Assembly (NCBI GenBank): GCA_015231615.1
Contig: JADGBE010000032.1
Location: 1-34,036 of the forward strand
Source of the DNA: Desulfamplus sp.
GTDB taxonomy: Bacteria > Desulfobacterota > Desulfobacteria > Desulfobacterales > Desulfobacteraceae
DNA length: 34,036 bases
Reading direction: 5' to 3'
Below the pieces are notes generated by a model. The model ran no database searches. It had not been told where the DNA came from and saw only the letters and a program-made list of their open reading frames with translations. Of the stretch, positions 24,619 through 31,771 are shown in pieces. The stretch's first letter is position 1. Every line of letters begins with the position of its first letter. Made by a program: the position numbers and the translations under genes.

Positions 24619-24660
24619 CATATAAAAAGAGCTAACATATAAAAAGAGCCAACATATAAA
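24597..24660 (+). repeat. 17-bp tandem repeat at the 3' end of the Rpn gene
   Basis: The unit GCTAACATATAAAAAGA occurs at 24597, 24614 and 24631, and a fourth, changed copy (GCCAACATATAAAC) follows at 24648. The first copy encodes the last codons and stop of the Rpn gene (KLTYKKS). A 17-bp unit is not a multiple of three, so copy-number changes would shift the frame, although stops in the unit limit the effect. Confidence 0.9.
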
Positions 24661-24685
24661 CTAATATAAAATATAGGATAATATC

Positions 24686-25918
24686 ATGCCAGTGATTACA
24701 ATATTCAGCGGCAGCTTCTGCCATGAAGATGCCATTGTCAAAGATTTGGTTAAGGCAGCAGGTTACAACCTGACAAATCAGCAGGAAATTGTCAAAAAGG
24801 CAAGCAGCCTCTCAAAAATAACTGAGGCAAAGATAACAGAGGCATTTATGGAAAAGACCTCTATTTTCAATAAGTTTACCCACGAAAAAGAGCGGTCAAC
24901 TGCCTATCTTAGACTTGCACTTGCTGATTTTCTTCAAACTATTGGAAGCGGTTCATCAGTTGTTGCTGGATTTCCTGTTCACCTTATTCCACGCGATATA
25001 AACCATGTTCTTAGAACGTGCCTTATTGCTGATATAAAATATAGAGTTAAAACCGCCTCAATAGAGCAATCAGGACAATCTGAAAAAAATGCAATGAAGC
25101 TAATAAAAGAGCATGACAAGAACAGTTCTGCATGGGTCAAGAGTATCTTTTCAATTGAAGACCCTTGGGACATCTCAATTTATGACATGGTGCTGCCAGT
25201 TGATAAAAATACCATTAAAGATACTGTCTCTTTGATTGTTGAAAAATCTAAAAGCGGTGCTGTTGAATATAACGAAAGGTCAAAGGGTGCTGTTCGAGAC
25301 TTTCACCTTGCAGCACTTGTTGAGACAGCTTTGGCAGATGATGGGCATAATATTGGTGTAAGTGCTAAAAATGGTGCTGTTAAATTAACCATCAACAATA
25401 ATGTTCTTATGCTCAAAAAACTTGAGGAAGATATTAAATCTATTGCTCAAAAGGTTCAGGGAGTAACTTCAGTTGAGACCGAAATTGGCAAAAATTTTTA
25501 TCAAGCAGATATTTATAGAAAATATGATTTTGAGATTCCGTCAAAGTTACTTTTAGTTGATGATGAGAGAGAATTTGTCCAGACACTTTCAGAAAGATTG
25601 CTTTTAAGAGATATGACATCTGCGGTTGCATACGATGGCGAATCAGCTTTAAGCATTGTTGATGAAGACGAACCAGAAGTTATGATTTTAGATTTGAAGA
25701 TGCCGGGTATTGACGGCATTGAGGTCTTGCGAAAGGTAAAAGCCACCAAACCAGAGATTGAGGTGATTATTCTTACAGGTCATGGTTCTGAAGCAGACAG
25801 GAAAATTTGTATGGAGCTTGGAGCATTTGCCTATCTTCATAAACCAGTTGATATTGACCTTTTGAGCCAAACCCTGAAACAGGCAAATGAAAAGATAAAG
25901 AATAATCTAAAAAAATAG
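24686..25918 (+). CDS. Cytidylate-kinase-like / BON / response-regulator receiver fusion
   Basis: 410 aa in three parts. Residues 1-195 resemble the cytidylate-kinase-like family (ITIFSGSFCHEDAIVKDLVK, QTIGSGSSVVAGFPVHLIP), but the P-loop is degenerate: where GSGG..(S/T) is expected it reads GSFCHEDA, so nucleotide phosphorylation is doubtful. Residues ~203-268 look like a BON domain (AALVETALADDGHNIGVSAK, VQGVTSVETEIG). Residues 287-400 are a receiver domain with DD (292-293), phospho-acceptor Asp (D336, in LDLKMPG), Thr364 and Lys386 (LHKPVD). There is no DNA-binding output. AGGATAATATC precedes the ATG. It opens the signalling cluster and may be a sensor/adaptor that accepts phosphate. Confidence 0.85.
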   Translation: MPVITIFSGSFCHEDAIVKDLVKAAGYNLTNQQEIVKKASSLSKITEAKITEAFMEKTSIFNKFTHEKERSTAYLRLALADFLQTIGSGSSVVAGFPVHLIPRDINHVLRTCLIADIKYRVKTASIEQSGQSEKNAMKLIKEHDKNSSAWVKSIFSIEDPWDISIYDMVLPVDKNTIKDTVSLIVEKSKSGAVEYNERSKGAVRDFHLAALVETALADDGHNIGVSAKNGAVKLTINNNVLMLKKLEEDIKSIAQKVQGVTSVETEIGKNFYQADIYRKYDFEIPSKLLLVDDEREFVQTLSERLLLRDMTSAVAYDGESALSIVDEDEPEVMILDLKMPGIDGIEVLRKVKATKPEIEVIILTGHGSEADRKICMELGAFAYLHKPVDIDLLSQTLKQANEKIKNNLKK

Positions 25919-25938
25919 TGAAATTGAAGAGGGGAAGC

Positions 25939-27762
25939 ATGTCCATAGCTCAATATTTTAAACCAGCATTTTTAGAGCGTCCTTCGCCAGATAATACTGT
26001 GTATAAACATACATTTAATTTTCGTAAAATCTGGAAGATGACTGTCTTGATAACTGCTGCAGTGGCACTGATTCCCCTGATCTCAATTACAGCAATAGAC
26101 TATAATGTTACCCAAAAAGCTATAGAATCTGAAATTCTGTTAAGAGTTGGAAGAGTTGCATCAAATACAAAACGGTCAATTGACTTTTTTTTAGCAAAAC
26201 ATAAATCAGTTTTAGATTTTCTTATTAATGACAATACATTTGAGGAACTTAAGGAAGTTGGACGTCTGACAGAGATTCTAAAACATCTTAAAACAGGTTT
26301 TGGAGGATTTGTTGATATTGGTGTTATCAATTCTAAAGGCATTCAGACTGCATATATTGGTGATTATAAACTTGAAGGAAAAGATTACAGCACTCAACCT
26401 TGGTTTAAAAAAGCAGTTGAACAGGGGGTTTATATAAGCGATGTGTTTCTTGGTTTTAGGAATCAGCCTCATTTTGTCATTGCCATTAAGCGGATTTATT
26501 CTATAGACGCAGATCGAAAATCGTCAATGGCAAAATATAGTGTATCAACCCCAATCCTTGAACAAAAAACAGAAAAGGATTTTTATCTACTTCGTGCAAC
26601 CATTGACGCAGAGCATTTTAATGAGCTTCTTTCTGGTTTAGAGTTAAGTGGCATGGGAGATGCCTTTATCATTAATCACAGTGGAATAATACAGACCCCA
26701 AGCAGAATTCACGGTGATGTTTTAAAAAAGATTGATATTCCTATTCCTGAATATTCTGACCACACAGAGGTAAGAGAATATATGGATTCAAGGAAAAATA
26801 CCAATATTGTTGGATATGCCTACATACCAGACACAAATTTCATATTAATGATTGTCAAGAACAAGGTTCAACTTATGAAATCGTGGTATAGCACAAGGTC
26901 AATTTTGATTATATTCCTTGCCTTAAGCATTACAATTATTCTTGGTGTTATATTGTCTATGACAACCTATCTTGTGAGTAACCTTTACATTGCTGACAAA
27001 AAAAGGGCAATGGCAATGCACAGAATAGGTTATGACAACAAAATGGCAACCATTGGCAGACTTGCGGCTGGAGTTGCCCATGAGATAAACAATCCGCTTG
27101 CTGTAATCAACGAAAAAGCAGGGCTTATCAAGGATATGTTTATCTATCAACACAAATACGATAAAGACGAAAAACTTATCAATCTTGTTGAGTCTGTAAT
27201 ATCGTCAGTTCAACGGTGCGGAAATATCACCCACAGACTTTTAAACTTTGCACGACATCTTGAGGTCTCAATAAAGTCGGTAAATATCAAAAATTTAATT
27301 GACGATGTTTTGGGTTTTCTTGGCAAAGAGGCTGAATATAGAAGCATCAAAGTTATTGTTGATATTCCTGATAGTCTTCCTGATATGGTGTGCGATAGAG
27401 GCAAGATGCAGCAGATATTCTTAAATCTTATCAACAACGCATTTGCAGCAATAGAATCTGACGGAACTTTAAAAATAGAGGCACATCAAAAAAATAGCCA
27501 ATTTTGCATAATTACAGTAAGCGATACAGGCTGTGGTATCAGACCCGCTGATTTGGAGCTAATTTTTGAACCTTTCTACACAACAAAAGCCTCAAAAGGC
27601 GGAACAGGGCTTGGGCTTTCAATAACTTATGGGCTTGTAAGTGAAGCTGGCGGCTATATAAATGTTGAGAGTGAAGTGGGCAAAGGAACTCGCTTTATTG
27701 TAACGCTGCCTTACAAACACCATACAGGAAAAAAGGAGAAGAAGATCGCGAATGGTTTATAA
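25939..27762 (+). CDS. Cache-type membrane sensor histidine kinase
   Basis: 607 aa from ATG 25939; the frame is open to a GTG at 25918, but GAGGGG sits right before ATG 25939. TM1 at about 34-54 (VLITAAVALIPLISITA), an extracytoplasmic double-Cache-like sensor (about 55-315; RVASNTKRSIDFFLAKHK, YSTQPWFKKAVEQGVYISDV), TM2 about 322-348, then a HisKA domain with H381 (AAGVAHEINNPLAVI) and a complete HATPase: NLINNAFAAI, SDTGCGI, FEPFYTTK and GGTGLGLSI. It senses a small molecule outside the membrane (substrate not readable) and autophosphorylates. The following genes (receiver, second kinase, receiver) are its likely partners. Confidence 0.92.
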   Translation: MSIAQYFKPAFLERPSPDNTVYKHTFNFRKIWKMTVLITAAVALIPLISITAIDYNVTQKAIESEILLRVGRVASNTKRSIDFFLAKHKSVLDFLINDNTFEELKEVGRLTEILKHLKTGFGGFVDIGVINSKGIQTAYIGDYKLEGKDYSTQPWFKKAVEQGVYISDVFLGFRNQPHFVIAIKRIYSIDADRKSSMAKYSVSTPILEQKTEKDFYLLRATIDAEHFNELLSGLELSGMGDAFIINHSGIIQTPSRIHGDVLKKIDIPIPEYSDHTEVREYMDSRKNTNIVGYAYIPDTNFILMIVKNKVQLMKSWYSTRSILIIFLALSITIILGVILSMTTYLVSNLYIADKKRAMAMHRIGYDNKMATIGRLAAGVAHEINNPLAVINEKAGLIKDMFIYQHKYDKDEKLINLVESVISSVQRCGNITHRLLNFARHLEVSIKSVNIKNLIDDVLGFLGKEAEYRSIKVIVDIPDSLPDMVCDRGKMQQIFLNLINNAFAAIESDGTLKIEAHQKNSQFCIITVSDTGCGIRPADLELIFEPFYTTKASKGGTGLGLSITYGLVSEAGGYINVESEVGKGTRFIVTLPYKHHTGKKEKKIANGL

Positions 27763-27815
27763 TTACTCTATGATTTTAGTGAAGTTTTATCATACAGCTA
27801 AAAAGGAGGAAAAGG

Positions 27816-28175
27816 TTGAAAATACTATTAGTTGATGATGAGGCAGATTATGTCTCAACTTTAGCAGAACGGCTCTCCTTCAGAGGAATTGAGGCAAAAT
27901 GGGCATCAGGTGGTCAGGATGCTTTGAAATATCTTGAAACTGACAGTTATGATTTAGCTGTGCTTGATGTGAAGATGCCAAAAATCGGGGGTCTTGAGCT
28001 AAAAAAGGAGATTGAAAAAAAATATCCTGACATGAAATTTATATATCTGACTGGTCATGGCTCTGAAGATGACTACCAAAAGGGAGTTGCTGATTCTGTC
28101 CATTATCTTATCAAACCAGTTAATATTGACGATCTTATAAAAATGATGAACAAAGTGATGGAAGGAAAAGATTAA
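27816..28175 (+). CDS. Single-domain response regulator receiver
   Basis: 119 aa, a lone CheY-like receiver. TTG start with a strong AAGGAGGAAAAGG just before it. KILLVDDEADY holds the acidic pair, LAVLDVKMPKIGG the phospho-acceptor Asp, IYLTGHGSE the Thr, and YLIKPVNI the Lys. It is close in sequence to the receiver of the CMK/BON fusion (LAERLSFRG against LSERLLLRD; TGHGSEDD against TGHGSEAD), so the two probably arose by duplication. No DNA-binding domain. Its stop overlaps the next kinase's ATG by one base (TAATG), so it is translationally coupled. Confidence 0.9.
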   Translation: MKILLVDDEADYVSTLAERLSFRGIEAKWASGGQDALKYLETDSYDLAVLDVKMPKIGGLELKKEIEKKYPDMKFIYLTGHGSEDDYQKGVADSVHYLIKPVNIDDLIKMMNKVMEGKD

Positions 28176-28927
28176 TGGGCGGGCAAATTGAAGGTTTAAA
28201 CAAGTTAGATTTAGAGGGTAAAGGCTTACAGTCTTATGATTTGCAATATAGTGGTTTGCAATATTTTGGTGCAATGTCTGCCTCTATTGCCCATGAGATT
28301 AAAAATGCCCTTGCAATTACCAATGAAAATGCAGGTCTTTTGGAAGATTTAAGCCTTATCTCAATAAAAAATGGACAACCGTTAGATTCTGAAAGGGTTG
28401 CAAGGCTTTCAAGAAAGGTGATGGAGCAGATAAAACGAGCAGATACCATTGTAAAAAAAATGAGCCAGTTTGCCCATTCTGTTGATGATCCTGTCAAAGT
28501 TGTGAGTCTATCTGAAGTTGTAGAGCTTACGCTTGAGCTTGGAAGACGCACCGCTTCAACAAAGAGTATAACTCTTGCACCTGTTAGTTGTGATTTTCCA
28601 ATCTCAATTGAGACAAACCCATTTTTGCTTATGAACCTTTTGTGGATTGTAATCAAATCAGCATTCAAAAGGGTCAACAGTGATAAAAAGATTGAAATTG
28701 CACTATCAAAAGAAGATAAACAAGCCAAAATCATCATAAAGCACCTTGTTTTTTATAATATTATGACTTGTCAGGAAAATATCGGCTCACCAGATTTAGA
28801 GCAGGAAAAAAGGATAATTCACCTTGCAGATTGGCTTAATGCAAAAATTGACATGAATAACGAAGATAAAATTATCATAACTATCAGTCCCATTAAACAA
28901 ATAACAAAATCAACAATCGCAAATTAA
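28175..28927 (+). CDS. Soluble histidine kinase-like protein with degenerate ATPase domain
   Basis: 250 aa. Residues ~30-100 form a HisKA helix pair with H40 in SIAHEIKNALAITNENAGLL, much like the larger kinase upstream. The C-terminal half has the position of an ATPase domain (FLLMNLLWIVIKSAFKRVN in place of the N-box), but the N residue, DxGxG and GxGLGL loops are missing, so it cannot be an ordinary ATP-binding kinase. It may be a phosphotransfer protein that passes phosphate between the neighbouring receivers. No membrane helix. It is translationally coupled to the receiver before it. Confidence 0.87.
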   Translation: MGGQIEGLNKLDLEGKGLQSYDLQYSGLQYFGAMSASIAHEIKNALAITNENAGLLEDLSLISIKNGQPLDSERVARLSRKVMEQIKRADTIVKKMSQFAHSVDDPVKVVSLSEVVELTLELGRRTASTKSITLAPVSCDFPISIETNPFLLMNLLWIVIKSAFKRVNSDKKIEIALSKEDKQAKIIIKHLVFYNIMTCQENIGSPDLEQEKRIIHLADWLNAKIDMNNEDKIIITISPIKQITKSTIAN

Positions 28928-28943
28928 AATAAGGAGAATAAAA

Positions 28944-29372
28944 ATGTCTGAAAAAATACTATTAATTGACGATGAGACAGAATTTCTTGAAATTATGTCA
29001 GAGCGTATGCAAAATAGAGGCATGAATGTTACTACCGTAGCATCAGCAAAAGATGCTTTAAAAAAAGTTCAAGATGAGAATTATGATGCCATTATTGTTG
29101 ATCTTATGATGCCTGAAATGGACGGACTTGAGACGCTCAAAGCACTAAAGAAGATAAATCCAGAGGTTCAGATAATCATGCTGACAGGTCATGCAACTGT
29201 TGAGAAAGGTATTGAGGCAATGAAACTTGGGGCAATGGATCTGCTTGAAAAACCTGCGGATTTAAACAGCTTAAGCGAGAAAATCCACAAGGCAAAGGCA
29301 CGCAAGATGATCCTTGTGGAGAAAAAGACTGAAGAGAAGATAAAAAATATAATTAGCTCAAAAGGGTGGTAA
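28944..29372 (+). CDS. Single-domain response regulator receiver with helical tail
   Basis: 142 aa. LLIDDETEFLEIM carries the acidic pair, AIIVDLMMPEMDG the phospho-acceptor Asp, IMLTGHATVEKG the Thr and LLEKPADL the Lys. About 25 charged residues (KARKMILVEKKTEEKIKNII) follow the receiver fold as a helix, too short for a DNA-binding domain. AAGGAGAATAAAA precedes the ATG. This is the last gene of the signalling cluster and its terminal receiver. The output may be protein-protein contact, for example with the STAS domain of SulP, but this is inference. Confidence 0.9.
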   Translation: MSEKILLIDDETEFLEIMSERMQNRGMNVTTVASAKDALKKVQDENYDAIIVDLMMPEMDGLETLKALKKINPEVQIIMLTGHATVEKGIEAMKLGAMDLLEKPADLNSLSEKIHKAKARKMILVEKKTEEKIKNIISSKGW

Positions 29373-29404
29373 TTAATTTGAGGTTTTAATTTTATTTATC
29401 GTCC

Positions 29405-29444
29405 GTAGTTGTAGGGGTTAAGCATGCTTAACCCCTACAACTAC
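29405..29444. repeat. Perfect 40-bp palindrome
   Basis: Two 20-base arms starting GTAGTTGTAGGGGTTAAGCA are exact reverse complements with no spacer. A partial extra copy (CCAACCCCTACAAAG) follows at 29446. Such elements are typical of intergenic palindromic repeats. It lies after the last receiver gene on plus and after dapF on minus, so it may also end transcripts from either side. Confidence 0.85.
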
Positions 29445-29480
29445 ACCAACCCCTACAAAGCTATAGGCTAATTTTTACTT

Positions 29481-29500
29481 AAGCCCTCTTAAGAGGGCTT
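29481..29500. terminator. Hairpin between signalling cluster and dapF
   Basis: AAGCCCTCTT and AAGAGGGCTT form a perfect 10-bp palindrome followed by CTTTTTAT on plus, with ATTTTTA before it (T-rich on neither strand exclusively). A shorter hairpin, AGGGCTTTAGCCCT, follows at 29521. It is placed to stop convergent transcription from the receiver gene and from dapF. Confidence 0.6.
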
Positions 29501-29560
29501 CTTTTTATAACTTAGCCGAGGGCTTTAGCCCTACGGCGGTGGTTTGGTTATCGGGGCGGT

Positions 29561-30430
29561 TCAAATCTCAATTATCCCTTTAAACACAGAGTTTGCAGGT
29601 CCTGTTTTATAGACATGATTATCTGATTCCCGCCACTCTATATCAAGAGTTCCACCTTTTAGATGCAGTTTTACCTTTCTTGCAGCTTTCCCATTCAGGC
29701 TTGCTGCAACCATTGCAGCACAGGCTCCTGTGCCACATGCAAGTGTCTCTCCCGCCCCTCTTTCCCACACAAGCATATTCATCTGAAGTCTATCAATTAT
29801 CTGAATAAACTCAACATTGGTCTTTTGAGGAAAACTTGGGTGATTCTCAATAGCTTTGCCGTAAAGTTCAACTTTTGTGGTGTTTAGATCATCAACAAAT
29901 ATCACGGCATGAGGGTTCCCCATAGAAACAGCAGTTATATTTAATATTTCTCCATTCACATCAAGAGGCACGTTTACTGCTTGATTATTATTATGGGTTT
30001 CTTTGCATATAAAAGGAATCTTTACGGGGTTAAGTATTGGCTCTCCCATATCTACACATACAGATTTAACCTTGCCAGAATCCTCTGTGATTATTTCAGG
30101 AATAACACTACCAGCACGAGTTTCAACAGTAAATCGTTTTTTGATGATTATTCTGTTTTCAAAAAGATATTTTGCAAAACATCTCATGCCATTACCGCAC
30201 ATCTGAGCTTCTGAGCCATCGCAGTTAAAAATTCTAAATCCAATATCCTCTTTTGATGAATTTAATAAAATAATAATACCATCTCCACCAATTCCAAAAT
30301 TACGAGAGCATAGTTTAATTGCAAGTTTGGCATATCCGCCAATATAATTTGCTGATATTTGACCATCTCTATCATCTAACACGATGAAATCATTGCCAAG
30401 ACCTTCCATTTTTTCAAATTCAACTTTCAC
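29561..30430 (-). CDS. dapF: Diaminopimelate epimerase
   Basis: 289 aa. Interconverts LL- and meso-diaminopimelate for lysine and cell-wall synthesis. Both catalytic Cys are present: C78 in AQMCGNGMRCFAKYLF and C232 in ETLACGTGACAAMVAASL. KMEGLGNDFIVLDDRDG at the N-terminus and GNPHAVIFVDDL are further family motifs. GTG is the start: GGGAG lies 7-8 bases upstream. It follows the rnd gene by 20 bases on the same strand, so they form an operon. Confidence 0.96.
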   Translation of the reverse strand: MKVEFEKMEGLGNDFIVLDDRDGQISANYIGGYAKLAIKLCSRNFGIGGDGIIILLNSSKEDIGFRIFNCDGSEAQMCGNGMRCFAKYLFENRIIIKKRFTVETRAGSVIPEIITEDSGKVKSVCVDMGEPILNPVKIPFICKETHNNNQAVNVPLDVNGEILNITAVSMGNPHAVIFVDDLNTTKVELYGKAIENHPSFPQKTNVEFIQIIDRLQMNMLVWERGAGETLACGTGACAAMVAASLNGKAARKVKLHLKGGTLDIEWRESDNHVYKTGPANSVFKGIIEI

Positions 30431-30450
30431 TTTTTTTCTCCCAATTCAAA

Positions 30451-31617
30451 CTACTTTAATATTTTTATGACCTCTTTTCCAATAAGATTAACCTGCCACT
30501 TTCTTATGCCATTTATCTGCAAAAGCTGCTCTTCAGATAAAGGTTTGGCAAGAACAACTGATGCAATAGTAGCATTGCTAAGTAGAAAACCAGACTCAAT
30601 ACCTGTTTTTTCACTTAAAGAGTCTCGTAAACTTTTTAAGTCATTTACTTTATCTTGTGCCAATGATTGTGCTTCCAACATCTTTTTTCTTGAAGATAGT
30701 CGTGTATTATCATTAATATTATTTTTAGATTCATTAGCACCATTTTTACATGACAATTTTGTTTGAATACCTTGAGTAACTGCTTTAATACAACTCTCTC
30801 CATACATTGAAATCTGTTTTGGGCTTAAAGCATTGGTCTGCTTAAGCTCATTCATATTTTTAGGCTTTCTGGCGGTCAGAGTTGTTATTGATTCTGAGCT
30901 TATTATTTTAAATAGAGGTATGTTTTTCTCTTCAGCAATTTTTGCTCTCATTTGAAGCAAAGACTCCAAAACAGCAAGATTCTCTTTACTCATTTTGCCA
31001 GAACCTTTGAATTTTGTAAAAAGAGGGGTATCTTCATGTTTGTCATAACGCACTTTTGTTTGAAGTTCAAACTCCTCCATTGCCCATGATAGCCTTCCAA
31101 TATCAATCAGCTTGTTTTTTAAGATTTCAGAAAGCTCTATAAGATGGGCAACATCGTTTATGCTGTATTCAATCATCTGTTTTGAGAGGGGACGCTGAGA
31201 CCAATCAGTTTTTTGAAATCTTTTGTCAAGATTCAAGTTAAAGTGTTTTTTAAGAAGGGCAGCAAGGCTTCTTTTCTGTATCCCAAGAAATCTACATGCA
31301 ATTTCAGTGTCAAACAGATTGCAGATTTTAATATCAAAATCTCTATCAAGGCTTCTGATATCAAAGTCTGCCCCATGAAAAACCTTTGTTATTGAAGGGT
31401 TTTCACAAATTGGTTTTAATGGTGAAAAATCAGCAATGGTTAGAGGATCAACTAAGTAATTTTTTTTAGGGGAAGCCATCTGAACCAAGCAAACCCTCTC
31501 TTTAAAATGGTGCAAAGAGTCTGCTTCAATGTCCATTGCAATCTTGTTGTGCAATGCAATATCTTCACATTGGTTCTTTAATTCTTCATTCGAGCTTATC
31601 AGGGAGTATTCAATCAT
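30451..31617 (-). CDS. rnd: Ribonuclease D
   Basis: 388 aa. A 3'-5' exoribonuclease for tRNA end maturation. DEDD residues visible: D29 and E31 in IAMDIEADSL, Asp in VFHGADFDIRSL and Tyr/Asp in YSINDVAHLIELS. DTEIACRFLGIQKRSLAALL and TDWSQRPLSKQMIEYS are typical of RNase D. Two HRDC-like domains follow the nuclease, about 210-290 and 320-388, as in the canonical enzyme, the second ending in LLQINGIRKWQVNLIGKEV. It lies upstream of dapF in one operon and is divergent from thrS with 154 bases between. Confidence 0.93.
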   Translation of the reverse strand: MIEYSLISSNEELKNQCEDIALHNKIAMDIEADSLHHFKERVCLVQMASPKKNYLVDPLTIADFSPLKPICENPSITKVFHGADFDIRSLDRDFDIKICNLFDTEIACRFLGIQKRSLAALLKKHFNLNLDKRFQKTDWSQRPLSKQMIEYSINDVAHLIELSEILKNKLIDIGRLSWAMEEFELQTKVRYDKHEDTPLFTKFKGSGKMSKENLAVLESLLQMRAKIAEEKNIPLFKIISSESITTLTARKPKNMNELKQTNALSPKQISMYGESCIKAVTQGIQTKLSCKNGANESKNNINDNTRLSSRKKMLEAQSLAQDKVNDLKSLRDSLSEKTGIESGFLLSNATIASVVLAKPLSEEQLLQINGIRKWQVNLIGKEVIKILK

Positions 31618-31771
31618 TTTTTTTCTTGACCGTTTCAGGCTGTTGCCTTAATCTTTTGATTTTTTATGAACTTTTATCAATTTCTATAAATTTTCAAAAT
31701 TGTTAAACTTCTTAATAACCCAATAGTTATTAACTTTTTAATAACCAACAATAGGTAATGGATTGTAAATA

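Noticed and set aside
28234..28737. 167-codon minus-strand frame inside the degenerate kinase gene
   Set aside because: It lies wholly antisense to a gene with clear HisKA features and has no recognisable protein motif.
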